Assembly (NCBI RefSeq): GCF_004340985.1
Contig: NZ_SLYB01000010.1
Coordinates: 30,894-94,893 of the forward strand
Length of the DNA stretch: 64,000 nt
Direction of reading: 5' to 3'
Origin: Cricetibacter osteomyelitidis
Lineage (GTDB): Bacteria; Pseudomonadota; Gammaproteobacteria; Enterobacterales; Pasteurellaceae
The notes beneath the pieces were generated by a model. It searched no databases, was not told where the DNA came from, and saw nothing but the letters and a program-made list of their open reading frames with translations. Below, piece by piece: positions 9,229-20,924 of the stretch. Both the position numbers and the translations under genes were made by a program. How positions within the stretch are numbered: the stretch's first letter is position 1; every line of letters starts with the position of its first letter.

Positions 9229-9294
9229 ATTCCGGAGTATCAAGGTTTAACCGTGCCGATTGATGGAAACTGGAAAGAAATACGGTTTGAATAA
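9229..9294 (+). pseudogene. Remnant of the left effector 3' end (copy 2, best preserved)
   Basis: Twenty-one codons plus TAA read IPEYQGLTVPIDGNWKEIRF and E. They match the last codons of the intact effector gene (IPEYQGSSVPIDRNWKEIRF), and the same AAGGAATTATT leader follows. The preserved frame and spacing show that an effector tail and its immunity gene were duplicated or imported as one piece. Confidence 0.78.
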
Positions 9295-9303
9295 GGAATT
9301 ATT

Positions 9304-10257
9304 ATGATTGAACAGTATAAAAGGTTACGCTACTCAATTCGTAAACGAGGCAATGATGAAATTGAGATAAGACATTCGTTACTTGATGGTTATGTTCGAG
9401 GATTTTTCAGGGCATTATTTATCGCTATTTTTATTTATGGCAGCTATATTAGTGCAAGTCGTGGTGAAAGACCTTTTGAAAGTACGTTTCAAGAGGTTAA
9501 GAGTGATTTTGTTGATTTTATTAAACCAGATACTAGAATCTTATCTTTATATAATAAATATATTGATAGGAGAACAAATTCAGATGAAGAAATATTATCT
9601 TATATTGAATTCAGGAAGCCGTATTTAACCAGATTACATAATGAAAAATATAAAATTTATTTGTATATATTATGTGGGATTACAATCCTAGTATTGCTAT
9701 TTATCCCCCGCTCCCGAGGAATCCGAATAAACCGCAAAAAACGCCTGATTTACTGGCAATCCCTTTGCGGTTCTCATTCCATTGCTTACGTGCCCGAAAG
9801 GGGCGATCCGCTTAGTGGTTTAACTTATAGCCGCTTCGGGTTATATGCCTTTGGCGGGCATAAACGCTTTTCCTTGCATATACGAATTAAAGATTACAGG
9901 ACAAAACAAATCACCGGCGGTTTTTACGGCGTGTATCCTACACCAAGCGAACAGCATAACGCCGATATTCTTAATGCCATTCGTGCCTATTTAAGTGAAG
10001 ACGACCCGGAATTTTTACGTTATATCGGTAAGCGTTACAAAGTATGCGGAACGCAATTTAAAATTATGTTCTGCAACGCCTTTGTGCCTGCGATTCCCTT
10101 TAGCCGTAAAAAAGCGGATAAGGCTTTAGATAAAGCCCTTGAAGTGTGGCAAAAGCAAAATCCGCAGCAACAAAATGACTGGTTCAGACATATGCAAAAA
10201 CAGCAAGAAGCAATACATAAAGCGCATGATGACGAATGTCTGGAAAATCGGGTGTAA
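9304..10257 (+). CDS. Putative T6SS immunity protein, array B copy 3
   Basis: The shortest array B member, at 317 residues. The N-terminus (SIRKRGNDEIEIRHSLLDGY) and the C-terminal domain are as in its neighbours. The loop between the membrane segments is shorter and unique (FIKPDTRILSLYNKYIDRR, then YIEFRKPYLT), and lacks the W-F-PD pattern common to most copies. It has GERGD in place of GETGD in the C-terminal domain. GGAATTATT before the ATG supplies the RBS. An uptake signal follows at 10274-10282. Confidence 0.68.
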   Translation: MIEQYKRLRYSIRKRGNDEIEIRHSLLDGYVRGFFRALFIAIFIYGSYISASRGERPFESTFQEVKSDFVDFIKPDTRILSLYNKYIDRRTNSDEEILSYIEFRKPYLTRLHNEKYKIYLYILCGITILVLLFIPRSRGIRINRKKRLIYWQSLCGSHSIAYVPERGDPLSGLTYSRFGLYAFGGHKRFSLHIRIKDYRTKQITGGFYGVYPTPSEQHNADILNAIRAYLSEDDPEFLRYIGKRYKVCGTQFKIMFCNAFVPAIPFSRKKADKALDKALEVWQKQNPQQQNDWFRHMQKQQEAIHKAHDDECLENRV

Positions 10258-10322
10258 AATTTCCTGAAAACCGACCGCACTTTTGAGGGAAAAGCATAAC
10301 AAGCAGTAGGATTTATCGGGAA

Positions 10323-10376
10323 ATTCCGGAGTATCAAGGTTCAACAATGTCGATGGAAAGAAATACGGTTTAAATA
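10323..10376 (+). pseudogene. Remnant of the left effector 3' end (copy 3)
   Basis: The sequence is IPEYQGSTMSMERNTV and a stop, decayed like copy 1 and carrying a similar internal deletion. It is followed by AAATACGGTTTAAATAAGGA and the start of the fourth array B gene. Copies 1 and 3 share the deletion, so they are more closely related to each other than to copy 2. Confidence 0.68.
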
Positions 10377-10386
10377 AGGAATTATT

Positions 10387-11367
10387 ATGATTGAACGGTA
10401 TAAAAGGTTACGTTACTCAATTCGTAAACGAGGCAATGATGAAATAGAAATCCGGCATTCGTTATTAGACGGTTATGTTCGAGGATTTTTCAGGGCATTA
10501 TTTATCGCTATTTTTATTTATGGCAGCTATATTAGTGCTAGTTATGGTGAAAGACCATTTGAAAGTATATTGGAAAATATACATAGAAACTATGATTGGG
10601 CATTTCAACCAGATAAAAGAGCAAGAAAACAATATGAAAGATATAAAGATATTGCAATCTATCAATATAATAAAGCTCAAGCAGAAAATGATAATTTTGT
10701 TAAACCTCCAGTCTCTTATGAAGAATATAAAAAGGACATTATTATTGGGACACCATTAAAAGATTTAATTTTAAGCTTAATTTGGGTTCCAATAGTTATA
10801 TTTTTATTATTCCTCCCTCGCCCCCGTGGAATTCGAATAAACCGCAAAAAACTCCTGATTTATTGGCAATCTCTTTGTGGTTCCCATTCCATTGCTTATG
10901 TGCCGGAAACAGGCGATCCCTTAAGTGGTTTAACTTACAGTCGCTTTGGTTTATACGCCTTTGGCGGGCATAAACGCTTTTCCTTGCATACACGGATTAA
11001 AGATTACAGAACAAAACAAATTACCGGCGGTTTTTACGGCGTGTATCCCACTCCAAGCGAACAGCATAACGCTGATATTCTTAACGCTATTCGTGCCTAT
11101 TTAAGCGAAGTCGACCCGGAATTTTTACGCTATATCGGCAATCGTTACAAAGTATGCGGAACGCGATTTAAAATTATGTTCTGCAATGCCTTTGCCCCGC
11201 CAGTCCCGTTTAGCCGTAAAAAAGCGGATAAGGCTTTAGATAAAGCCCTTGAACTGTGGCAAAAGCAAAATCCGCAGCAACAAAATGACTGGTTCAGACA
11301 TATGCAAAAACAACAAAAAGCAATACATAAAGCACATGATGACGAATGTCTGGAAAATCGGGTGTAA
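10387..11367 (+). CDS. Putative T6SS immunity protein, array B copy 4
   Basis: A 326-residue last member of array B. It shares N-terminal residues 1-58 and the domain from PRPRGIR onward with copies 1-3. The loop is distinct (WAFQPDKRARKQYERYKDI, then SYEEYKKDII). The array ends here: the usual spacer and uptake signal (11384-11392) follow, and hemB then comes from the other strand. No terminator hairpin was seen in the 60 bases between the two stops. Confidence 0.68.
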   Translation: MIERYKRLRYSIRKRGNDEIEIRHSLLDGYVRGFFRALFIAIFIYGSYISASYGERPFESILENIHRNYDWAFQPDKRARKQYERYKDIAIYQYNKAQAENDNFVKPPVSYEEYKKDIIIGTPLKDLILSLIWVPIVIFLLFLPRPRGIRINRKKLLIYWQSLCGSHSIAYVPETGDPLSGLTYSRFGLYAFGGHKRFSLHTRIKDYRTKQITGGFYGVYPTPSEQHNADILNAIRAYLSEVDPEFLRYIGNRYKVCGTRFKIMFCNAFAPPVPFSRKKADKALDKALELWQKQNPQQQNDWFRHMQKQQKAIHKAHDDECLENRV

Positions 11368-11427
11368 AATTTCCTGAAAACCGACCGCACTTTGATATAG
11401 GTATATGCAATATGTTTCTACGTTATA

Positions 11428-12532
<1,105 letters not shown>

Positions 12533-12536
12533 GAAA

Positions 12537-13292
12537 TTAAGATTGAGCCTGTTCACTTTCAACATCATCATCTTTCGGACGATAAAATCTGGCACAGATT
12601 ACGCCGATTTCAAATAACAAACACATTGGAATTGCCAATAGCGTTTGCGAGAAAATATCCGGCGGCGTTAACAACATACCGATCACAAATGCGCCTACGA
12701 TGATGTACGGACGTTTCTTTTTCAAATCTTCCGGTGTCGTGATACCTGTCCAACATAATAAAATAATTGCTACCGGCACTTCAAAACAGATACCGAAAGC
12801 CAAAAATAATGTGAGTACGAAATCTAAATAGCTACTGATATCCGTTGCAATAGCAACACCTTCAGGCGCGGTTTTGGTTAAGAAACCGAACACTAATGGA
12901 AATACCACATAATAGGCAAAAGCTACGCCGAGATAAAATAAAATGGTACTGGAAAACAACAGCGGATAAACCAAACGTTTTTCATGCTGATACAACGCCG
13001 GTGCAACAAACGCCCAGATTTGATACAAAATATACGGCACAGAAATAAACACCGATGTAATTAAGGTCAATTTGATCGGAGTAAAAAACGGAGTGACGAT
13101 ACTGGTGGCAATCATACTGGAACCGGCGGGCAATTCACTCACCAAGGGTTCAGAAATCAGTTGATAAATATCATTGGCGAAATACACCAGTCCGCAAAAC
13201 ACCAAAAGAATACAAAGGATACAACGCAACAAACGGTTACGTAATTCCAGTAAGTGGGTAATTAGAGGTTGAGATTCTTCGACGGACGCCAT
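12537..13292 (-). CDS. tatC: Twin-arginine translocase subunit TatC
   Basis: A 251-residue inner-membrane protein with six predicted membrane segments. It is the receptor for twin-arginine signal peptides in the Tat pathway, which exports folded proteins. It begins [20 protein letters not shown], the conserved TatC cytoplasmic start that includes the LLELR motif. The FxxxF-containing loop and final helices are intact. It is the third gene of the tatA-tatB-tatC operon, 18 bases after tatB. Confidence 0.97.
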   Translation of the reverse strand: MASVEESQPLITHLLELRNRLLRCILCILLVFCGLVYFANDIYQLISEPLVSELPAGSSMIATSIVTPFFTPIKLTLITSVFISVPYILYQIWAFVAPALYQHEKRLVYPLLFSSTILFYLGVAFAYYVVFPLVFGFLTKTAPEGVAIATDISSYLDFVLTLFLAFGICFEVPVAIILLCWTGITTPEDLKKKRPYIIVGAFVIGMLLTPPDIFSQTLLAIPMCLLFEIGVICARFYRPKDDDVESEQAQS

Positions 13293-13310
13293 AAGGTTAC
13301 TCTTTAACTT

Positions 13311-13856
13311 TTATGTGACTGTGGGGGCAGATTCAAAACTATCTTCGGTTTCATATTGTTGTACGTGAGCCATAATCTCATCTTGCTCGGCTAATTCAGC
13401 CCGTTCATCCGGAGATAACTCTGCCGTTTCACAATGAGCTAAGGCTTCCACTGATTCGCTTTCAGTATCTTTAGGTGCTTGAGCGTTTGCCATATCCGTA
13501 TCAATGGCATTTTGCACTTTAACTTTGGCTGCCGCAATATCTGCATCCATTTCGCTTGCGGTGTGATTCAAATTCGCCTGCATTTTTTGTGCGGACGCTT
13601 TTAATTCTTCCACGGTTTTGCTTAACTCAGGCGATAAGGTTTTCAGATTTAGCTGCTCGGCTTTTTTGATACTGTCTTGCAATTCTTGCAATTTTAGCTC
13701 TTGGGTCAATTCATTCTGCACATTTGCTGCCAAGCCGCGTAACGTGCGAACCCAGCCCATTACGGTGCGGATTGCTACAGGCATTCGTTGCGGCCCCAGC
13801 ACCACTAAGCCCACAATAAAAATTAAAACCAGTTCGGAAAAGCCAATATCAAACAC
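13311..13856 (-). CDS. tatB: Twin-arginine translocase subunit TatB
   Basis: This 181-residue protein has a single N-terminal membrane helix ([20 protein letters not shown]) followed by the GPQRMP hinge and a long amphipathic helix. TatB forms the receptor complex with TatC. The C-terminal half is low in complexity and rich in Ala and Glu, as is usual for the family. Only 3 bases separate it from tatA. Confidence 0.96.
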   Translation of the reverse strand: MFDIGFSELVLIFIVGLVVLGPQRMPVAIRTVMGWVRTLRGLAANVQNELTQELKLQELQDSIKKAEQLNLKTLSPELSKTVEELKASAQKMQANLNHTASEMDADIAAAKVKVQNAIDTDMANAQAPKDTESESVEALAHCETAELSPDERAELAEQDEIMAHVQQYETEDSFESAPTVT

Positions 13857-13859
13857 GGA

Positions 13860-14084
13860 TTAAGCCTGTTCTTTTTCTTTTACTTTTTCTGTTTGTGCAG
13901 ATTTTTCCGTATCATTCAACGATTTGAATTCTGCCTCTTGAGCATCTTCATCTTTCATTGCTCTTTTAAAGCCTTTTACGGATTCGCCCAAATCAGAACC
14001 CAAAGTTCTTAATTTTTTTGTTCCGAATAATAATACTACGATTGCGACAATGATGAGAAGTTGCCAAATACTGATACCGCCCAT
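13860..14084 (-). CDS. tatA: Twin-arginine translocase subunit TatA
   Basis: A 74-residue pore-forming subunit of the Tat system. It has a short membrane helix ([20 protein letters not shown]), the [13 protein letters not shown] hinge and amphipathic helix, and a charged tail. It heads the tatA-tatB-tatC operon on the minus strand. The 157-base gap upstream contains an AT-rich stretch that probably holds its promoter, plus the groL terminator. Confidence 0.96.
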   Translation of the reverse strand: MGGISIWQLLIIVAIVVLLFGTKKLRTLGSDLGESVKGFKRAMKDEDAQEAEFKSLNDTEKSAQTEKVKEKEQA

Positions 14085-14184
14085 AGAATTTTTCCTTTAA
14101 TTAATAATAAAATAACTGTTGAACTATACTCTTTTTAAGCTGGTTGAACAATAGCTTAAAAAGATTATTTTCCACAAACATAGC

Positions 14185-14213
14185 AAAAGTGCGGTGATTT
14201 TCACCGCACTTTT
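14185..14213 (-). terminator. Terminator made of an inverted uptake-signal pair, downstream of groL
   Basis: AAAAGTGCGGTGA at 14185-14197 pairs with TCACCGCACTTTT at 14201-14213 across a 3-base loop. On the minus strand it lies 29 bases after the groL stop and ends in a run of T. Inverted uptake signals used as terminators are typical of Pasteurellaceae. Confidence 0.85.
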
Positions 14214-14241
14214 CAGCTTTGATTCAGCTTAGGGGAAGGAA

Positions 14242-15903
<1,662 letters not shown>

Positions 15904-15948
15904 TTAATAATGTTACGTTAATGGACGTATACAACACGCCCCCACAAA

Positions 15949-16239
15949 TTATTCTACGATTGCTAAAATATCATTTTCAGAAATAATCAACACTTCTTCA
16001 CCATCGATTTTTTCTGATTTCACGCCATAACCATCGTTGAAAATAACAGTGTCGCCGACTTTCACATCAAGTGGTTGCACAGTACCATTATCTAAAATGC
16101 GGCCTTTGCCTACGGCTAATACTTTACCGCGAGTTGATTTGGTCGCCGCAGAACCGGTTAATACGATACCGCCTGCTGAAAGGGTTTCAACTTCTTCACG
16201 TTTTAAGATCACACGGTCGTGTAATGGACGAATATTCAT
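15949..16239 (-). CDS. groS: Co-chaperonin GroES (10 kDa)
   Basis: A 96-residue heptameric lid of GroEL. It begins [19 protein letters not shown], and the mobile loop follows ([15 protein letters not shown]). It is the first gene of the groS-groL operon, with AGGAGAAAATTTAA before the ATG as RBS. Confidence 0.99.
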   Translation of the reverse strand: MNIRPLHDRVILKREEVETLSAGGIVLTGSAATKSTRGKVLAVGKGRILDNGTVQPLDVKVGDTVIFNDGYGVKSEKIDGEEVLIISENDILAIVE

Positions 16240-16287
16240 TTAAATTTTCTCCTGTTAATTATTGAGTTAATAAAAAATACTTTTCTT

Positions 16288-16315
16288 ATATAGGGCAACA
16301 ATTTGCACTTTCAAG
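16288..16315 (-). promoter_or_regulatory. Sigma-32 (heat shock) promoter of groS-groL
   Basis: On the minus strand, CTTGAAA (16315-16309) is followed after 13 bases by CCCTATAT (16295-16288). This is close to the sigma-32 consensus CTTGAAA-N13-15-CCCCATNT, and lies about 50 bases before groS. Confidence 0.88.
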
Positions 16316-16329
16316 GGAAATAATAAAAA

Positions 16330-16827
16330 TTATTTTAATCTTTTATCATCATCTGCCTGCTTTTCAAATTCCGCCTCAAACACATTATCATCATTTTGCG
16401 AAGCAAATCCCCTATTAACCCCCGAAGTGCGGTCACTTCCAAAAGAAAATCCTGAAAATCCACCGGAAACAAACCGCACTTTATTGCCTACAAAACGCTC
16501 AAGCCATAAACTGCCAAGGGGTGTCAGTAAAATTAAGGCAAACAAATCCGTTAAAAATCCCGGGATAATAAACAACACCCCGGCAAACATCCAAACACCG
16601 GATTTAAACAGCGATCGGGTTGGAATTTCACCTTGCGATAACTGTTTTTTCACATGAAACAACGTATAAATCCCACGGGCCCGCATAATTGCCCCACCGA
16701 TAAACGCGGATAGCAACAATAACAAAATCAATGCAAACACACCCAAATGTGAGCCAATCCACACCAACACGGAAAATTCCGCATAAATAAACAAAAAGGC
16801 GAATAAGAAAAATAATAAAATAGGCAT
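16330..16827 (-). CDS. fxsA: FxsA family membrane protein
   Basis: A 165-residue inner-membrane protein with four predicted hydrophobic segments, then a Gly/Ser- and charge-rich cytoplasmic tail. The FxsA signature at the start (FAFLFIYAEFSVLVWIG) is clear. E. coli FxsA (158 residues) lessens phage T7 exclusion by the F plasmid; its native role is unknown. The start chosen is MPILLFF, which has GGA 7 bases upstream. An in-frame extension to 16887 would add 20 residues unlike the family. It lies between groS and the divergent aspA. Confidence 0.88.
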   Translation of the reverse strand: MPILLFFLFAFLFIYAEFSVLVWIGSHLGVFALILLLLLSAFIGGAIMRARGIYTLFHVKKQLSQGEIPTRSLFKSGVWMFAGVLFIIPGFLTDLFALILLTPLGSLWLERFVGNKVRFVSGGFSGFSFGSDRTSGVNRGFASQNDDNVFEAEFEKQADDDKRLK

Positions 16828-16951
16828 AGTCGGTTCCATATGTGATTTTTTAATCAATATGGCGATGTTATATGACATTTTCAACACTTATTCGAATTAA
16901 AAAAACTAATCTGAGTCCTTAATTTAAAGACGATGAACCATTTTGTAAAAT

Positions 16952-16993
16952 GTGATCGAGATCAAGTTTTCCTGATAATTAAATTCCTATAAT
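16952..16993 (+). promoter_or_regulatory. FNR/CRP-type site and -10 box of aspA
   Basis: GTGATCGAGATCAA at 16952-16965 matches the FNR consensus TTGAT-N4-ATCAA at 9 of 10 positions. It also contains a CRP half-site (TGTGA, 16951-16955). TATAAT lies at 16988-16993. With a transcription start near 17000, the site centre is at about -41.5, the class II activator position. In E. coli aspA is activated by CRP and FNR. Confidence 0.75.
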
Positions 16994-17032
16994 GAATCCG
17001 ACTTGAACACACAACCTTTATAGGAGACAGCT

Positions 17033-18448
17033 ATGAAAACCAGAATTGAAGTGGATTTATTAGGTGAACGCGAAGTACCCGCCGATGCTTATTGGGGGAT
17101 TCACACATTAAGAGCGGTAGAAAATTTTAATATTTCTGATGTAACAATTTCCGATGTGCCGGAATTTGTGAAAGGTATGGTGATGGTAAAAAAAGCCACC
17201 GCTTTAACGAACGGCGAATTGGGTGCAATTCCTGCCAATATCGCTGATGCCATTGTAGCGGCTTGTGATGAAATTTTAACTACCGGCAAATGTCTGGATC
17301 AATTCCCGTCTGATGTATATCAAGGCGGTGCAGGCACATCAGTGAATATGAACACCAATGAAGTGGTGGCAAATCTAGCGTTGGAACATTTAGGTCATCA
17401 AAAAGGCGAATATGACATTATCAATCCGATGGATCATGTTAATGCCAGCCAATCCACCAATGATGCGTATCCGACGGGATTTCGCGTTGCGGTGTATAAC
17501 AGCATTATGAAATTAGTGGAAAAAGTGCGTTATTTACAACAAGGCTTTGAAAATAAAGCCAATGAATTTGCTAATATCCTAAAAATGGGGCGTACTCAAT
17601 TACAAGATGCGGTGCCGATGACTGTAGGGCAAGAATTTCATGCCTTTGCCGAATTGCTTAACGAAGAAGTACGCAATTTAAGCCGTGCGGCAGAATTATT
17701 ATTGGAAGTCAACTTAGGGGCAACCGCAATCGGCACAGGCTTAAATACGCCGGAAGGCTATGCAAAATTAGCGGTACAAAACTTAGCGAAAGTCACTGGT
17801 TTGCCTTGCGTGCCGGCACCAAATTTGATTGAGGCCACTTCAGACTGCGGTGCTTATGTAATGGTGCATGGTGCGTTAAAAAGAAGTGCGGTGAAATTAT
17901 CCAAAGTTTGTAACGACTTACGTTTGCTCTCATCAGGTCCGCGTGCAGGTTTGAATGAAATCAATTTGCCGGAATTGCAGGCCGGTTCATCCATTATGCC
18001 GGCAAAAGTGAATCCGGTTGTGCCTGAAGTGGTAAACCAAGTATGCTTTAAAATCTTTGGTAACGACATCACGGTAACTTTTGCGGCAGAAGGCGGTCAA
18101 TTGCAATTAAACGTAATGGAACCGGTGATTGGTCAAGCGATGTTTGAGTCTATTGAATTATTAACCAACGCGTGCGTGAACCTACGTGATAAATGTGTGG
18201 ACGGCATTACGGTGAATAAAGAAGTGTGCGAAAACTATGTGTTCAATTCCATCGGTATCGTCACTTATTTGAATCCGTTTATCGGCCACCATAACGGTGA
18301 CCTGGTGGGCAAAATCTGTGCTCAAACCGGTCGCGGTGTGCGTGATGTAGTATTGGAAAAAGGTTTGCTGACGGAAGATCAGTTGGATGATATTTTGTCT
18401 GTGGAAAACTTGATGAATCCAACTTATAAAGCAAAATTAAATAAATAA
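17033..18448 (+). CDS. aspA: Aspartate ammonia-lyase (aspartase)
   Basis: A 471-residue homotetrameric enzyme of the fumarase/aspartase superfamily that deaminates L-aspartate to fumarate and ammonia, feeding anaerobic fumarate respiration. The superfamily signature is [30 protein letters not shown] and [12 protein letters not shown] segments form the active site. The RBS is AGGAGACAGCT. It is a single-gene unit with its own FNR/CRP-type promoter. Confidence 0.98.
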   Translation: MKTRIEVDLLGEREVPADAYWGIHTLRAVENFNISDVTISDVPEFVKGMVMVKKATALTNGELGAIPANIADAIVAACDEILTTGKCLDQFPSDVYQGGAGTSVNMNTNEVVANLALEHLGHQKGEYDIINPMDHVNASQSTNDAYPTGFRVAVYNSIMKLVEKVRYLQQGFENKANEFANILKMGRTQLQDAVPMTVGQEFHAFAELLNEEVRNLSRAAELLLEVNLGATAIGTGLNTPEGYAKLAVQNLAKVTGLPCVPAPNLIEATSDCGAYVMVHGALKRSAVKLSKVCNDLRLLSSGPRAGLNEINLPELQAGSSIMPAKVNPVVPEVVNQVCFKIFGNDITVTFAAEGGQLQLNVMEPVIGQAMFESIELLTNACVNLRDKCVDGITVNKEVCENYVFNSIGIVTYLNPFIGHHNGDLVGKICAQTGRGVRDVVLEKGLLTEDQLDDILSVENLMNPTYKAKLNK

Positions 18449-18479
18449 ACACCGCACTTTTTACGGATAATTGTTGTAG

Positions 18480-18500
18480 GGTGGGCACTTGTTGCCCACC
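18480..18500. terminator. GTGGGC hairpin between aspA and metE
   Basis: GGTGGGCA (18480-18487) pairs with TGCCCACC (18493-18500) around CTTGT. It sits between the converging aspA and metE genes and probably terminates aspA transcripts. Its core matches the ends of the palindrome at 12461-12532. Confidence 0.6.
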
Positions 18501-18509
18501 AATAAAAAA

Positions 18510-20780
18510 TTACACCAATTCTTTACGCAATTTCTTCGTTACATCCACCATCACTTTCAAGGCTTCAACGGTTTCAGGCCAGCCACGGGTTTTTAAACCG
18601 CAGTCCGGGTTTACCCATAAACGTTCGGCAGGGACGACTTTTAAGGCCTTACGCAACAGATGTTCGATTTCTTCCGCTTTCGGTACTCGCGGACTGTGGA
18701 TATCATAAACGCCGGGACCGATGTCGTTCGGGTATTTGAAATCGCCAAATGCGGTGAGTAATTCCATATCGGAACGGGACGTTTCAATAGTGATCACATC
18801 CGCATCCAATTCTGCAATAGCCGGTAAAATATCGTTAAATTCGGAATAACACATGTGGGTGTGAATTTGCGTATCATTGGCACAACCCATTGAACTTAAA
18901 CGGAATGCTTCGCCCGCCCATTGCAGATATGTATCCCAATCCGCGCGTTTCAGCGGTAAGCCTTCACGGATTGCCGGTTCGTCAATTTGAATGATTTTAA
19001 TACCCGCTTTTTCCAAATCACGCACTTCATCGGATAACGCCACGGCGATTTGTTTGCACACCGTAGAACGTGGAATATCGTTACGCACAAAAGACCATTG
19101 CAAAATCGTCACCGGGCCGGTCAACATTCCTTTCATTGGTTTTTTCGTCAGGCTTTGAGCATATTGCGACCAACGCACGGTCATCGGAGTAGGACGTTCT
19201 ACATCGCCATAAATCACCGGCGGTTTTACACAACGAGAACCGTAACTTTGCACCCAGCCGAATTTGGTGAACGCAAAACCGTCTAATAACTCACCAAAGT
19301 ATTCCACCATATCATTACGCTCTGCTTCACCGTGTACCAACACATCAAGATCTAATTTTTCTTGTTCCCGTACCACAAACTCAATTTCTTTTTTCATTGC
19401 GGTTTCATAATCTGCCAAGCTCAATTCGCCTTTTTTAAAGCGGGAACGCGCGTAACGAATTTCCGTGGTTTGCGGGAATGAACCGATATTGGTAGTCGGC
19501 AGTAACGGCAGATTGAGCCAAGCATTTTGTAATTTAATGCGTTCTGCAAATGGCAATTTACGCTGATCCGCATCTTGTGATAAATTCGCCAAACGTTCCG
19601 ACACTGCAAGGCGGTGAATCTCTTGCGAGTTAGTTCGGGCCTCAAAAGCCTGTTGGCAGGTAGTTAATTCCGCCTGCACCGCAGTGCGGCCGTTTTCTAA
19701 TGCTTGTTTCAACGTGCCTAACTCTTGCACTTTTTGCAACGTAAAGGCTAACCAGCTATAGAGATCAGCATTATCGGTTTGTAATTGGGTTTCCACACTG
19801 AGATCATAAGGCGTATGCAATAAGGAACAGCTCGGTGCAATCCATAAGCGTTCGTTTAACTGTGCTTTCAACGGTTCCAATACATCCAACACTTGATTTA
19901 AATTGGCACGCCAAATATTACGCCCATCAATCACACCGGCAGAGAGCACTTTATCATAATCGGCAAATGCACTTACTTGTTGGGGGGCACGCACTAAATC
20001 AAGATGCAAACCGTCCACCGGCAAGGCTTTTAATAATTGACTGTGTTCTGCCACAGACCCGAAATAAGTGGCAAATAATAATTTCGCCTCCACTTTCGCC
20101 AATTCTGCATAGACGATTTTATAGGCTTCCAGCCATTCTGTCGGTAAATCTAAGGTGAGTGCCGGTTCGTCAATTTGGATCCACTCTGCCCCTTCATTGG
20201 CAAGTGCGGTCAAAATTTCCACATAAATAGGAATGAGTTGAGGCAATAAATCAAAGCGGTTAAAGGTTTCGCCTTTTTCTTTGCCTAACCATAAAAATGT
20301 CAGTGGTCCCACGATAGTCGGTTTGGCTTTATAACCTAAAGCTCGAGCTTCTTTTAGCTGATTCACATAATGTGTCGGATTGGCTTTAAATTGGGTATCT
20401 TTTTGAAATTCCGGCACTAGATAATGGTAGTTGGTGTCAAACCATTTTGTCATTTCAATGGCAAATTGATCTTTATTTCCGCGAGCCAGTTGGAAATATT
20501 GCTCTAAGGTTAGTTGTTGACTGTCGAAACCAAAACGAGCAGGAATCGCTCCTGTTGCCACTTGCAGATCTAAAATATGATCGTAAAAAGTGAAATCCGC
20601 CACGGAAACAAAATCAGCCCCCGCCTTGGCTTGATATTGCCAGTTAGCTTCCCGCAAAAGTTTTGCCACTTGCAATAAATCCTGTTCGTTTAACTCTTTA
20701 CGCCAATAACGTTCTTGTGCAAATTTTAATTCGCGTTTTGCACCAACACGTGGAAAGCCTAAAATATGAAATGTTGTCAT
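18510..20780 (-). CDS. metE: Cobalamin-independent methionine synthase
   Basis: A 756-residue enzyme that transfers the methyl group from 5-methyltetrahydropteroyl-triglutamate to homocysteine without B12. The zinc ligands lie in [13 protein letters not shown] (His, Cys) and [12 protein letters not shown] (Cys). The N-terminal half binds folate. The length matches E. coli MetE (753). It is a monocistronic gene with the regulatory region described at 20822-20917. Confidence 0.98.
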   Translation of the reverse strand: MTTFHILGFPRVGAKRELKFAQERYWRKELNEQDLLQVAKLLREANWQYQAKAGADFVSVADFTFYDHILDLQVATGAIPARFGFDSQQLTLEQYFQLARGNKDQFAIEMTKWFDTNYHYLVPEFQKDTQFKANPTHYVNQLKEARALGYKAKPTIVGPLTFLWLGKEKGETFNRFDLLPQLIPIYVEILTALANEGAEWIQIDEPALTLDLPTEWLEAYKIVYAELAKVEAKLLFATYFGSVAEHSQLLKALPVDGLHLDLVRAPQQVSAFADYDKVLSAGVIDGRNIWRANLNQVLDVLEPLKAQLNERLWIAPSCSLLHTPYDLSVETQLQTDNADLYSWLAFTLQKVQELGTLKQALENGRTAVQAELTTCQQAFEARTNSQEIHRLAVSERLANLSQDADQRKLPFAERIKLQNAWLNLPLLPTTNIGSFPQTTEIRYARSRFKKGELSLADYETAMKKEIEFVVREQEKLDLDVLVHGEAERNDMVEYFGELLDGFAFTKFGWVQSYGSRCVKPPVIYGDVERPTPMTVRWSQYAQSLTKKPMKGMLTGPVTILQWSFVRNDIPRSTVCKQIAVALSDEVRDLEKAGIKIIQIDEPAIREGLPLKRADWDTYLQWAGEAFRLSSMGCANDTQIHTHMCYSEFNDILPAIAELDADVITIETSRSDMELLTAFGDFKYPNDIGPGVYDIHSPRVPKAEEIEHLLRKALKVVPAERLWVNPDCGLKTRGWPETVEALKVMVDVTKKLRKELV

Positions 20781-20821
20781 TTGTTTTCTCCCATAGTCTG
20801 TTGTGATTTGAATTTTTATTT

Positions 20822-20881
20822 AGACGTTTAGCCATCTAAATCCTATGAACAGATAATGCGATATTTTTAATTATTAGACAA
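20822..20881 (-). promoter_or_regulatory. metE promoter with tandem Met boxes (MetJ operator)
   Basis: On the minus strand a -35 TTGTCT (20881-20876) and a -10 CATTAT (20858-20853) are spaced by 17 bases. Just downstream lie two adjacent Met boxes, AGACGTTT (20822-20829) and AGCCATCT (20830-20837), matching AGACGTCT at 7 and 6 of 8 positions. MetJ with S-adenosylmethionine binds such tandem boxes and represses methionine genes. Confidence 0.75.
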
Positions 20882-20904
20882 CCTCATAATTTTAATAATT
20901 AAAA

Positions 20905-20917
20905 TGAATATTATTCA
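20905..20917 (-). promoter_or_regulatory. MetR-type activator site upstream of metE
   Basis: TGAATATTATTCA is a perfect match to the MetR consensus TGAA-N5-TTCA. It is centred about 65 bases upstream of the inferred metE transcription start, a plausible activator position. AT-rich context makes a chance match possible. Confidence 0.6.
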
Positions 20918-20924
20918 TAATAAA

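Noticed and set aside
7083..11367. Array B as a CRISPR-like or phase-variable simple repeat
   Set aside because: The repeats are kilobase-size complete genes; no short direct repeats with spacers and no homopolymer or tetranucleotide tracts were seen.
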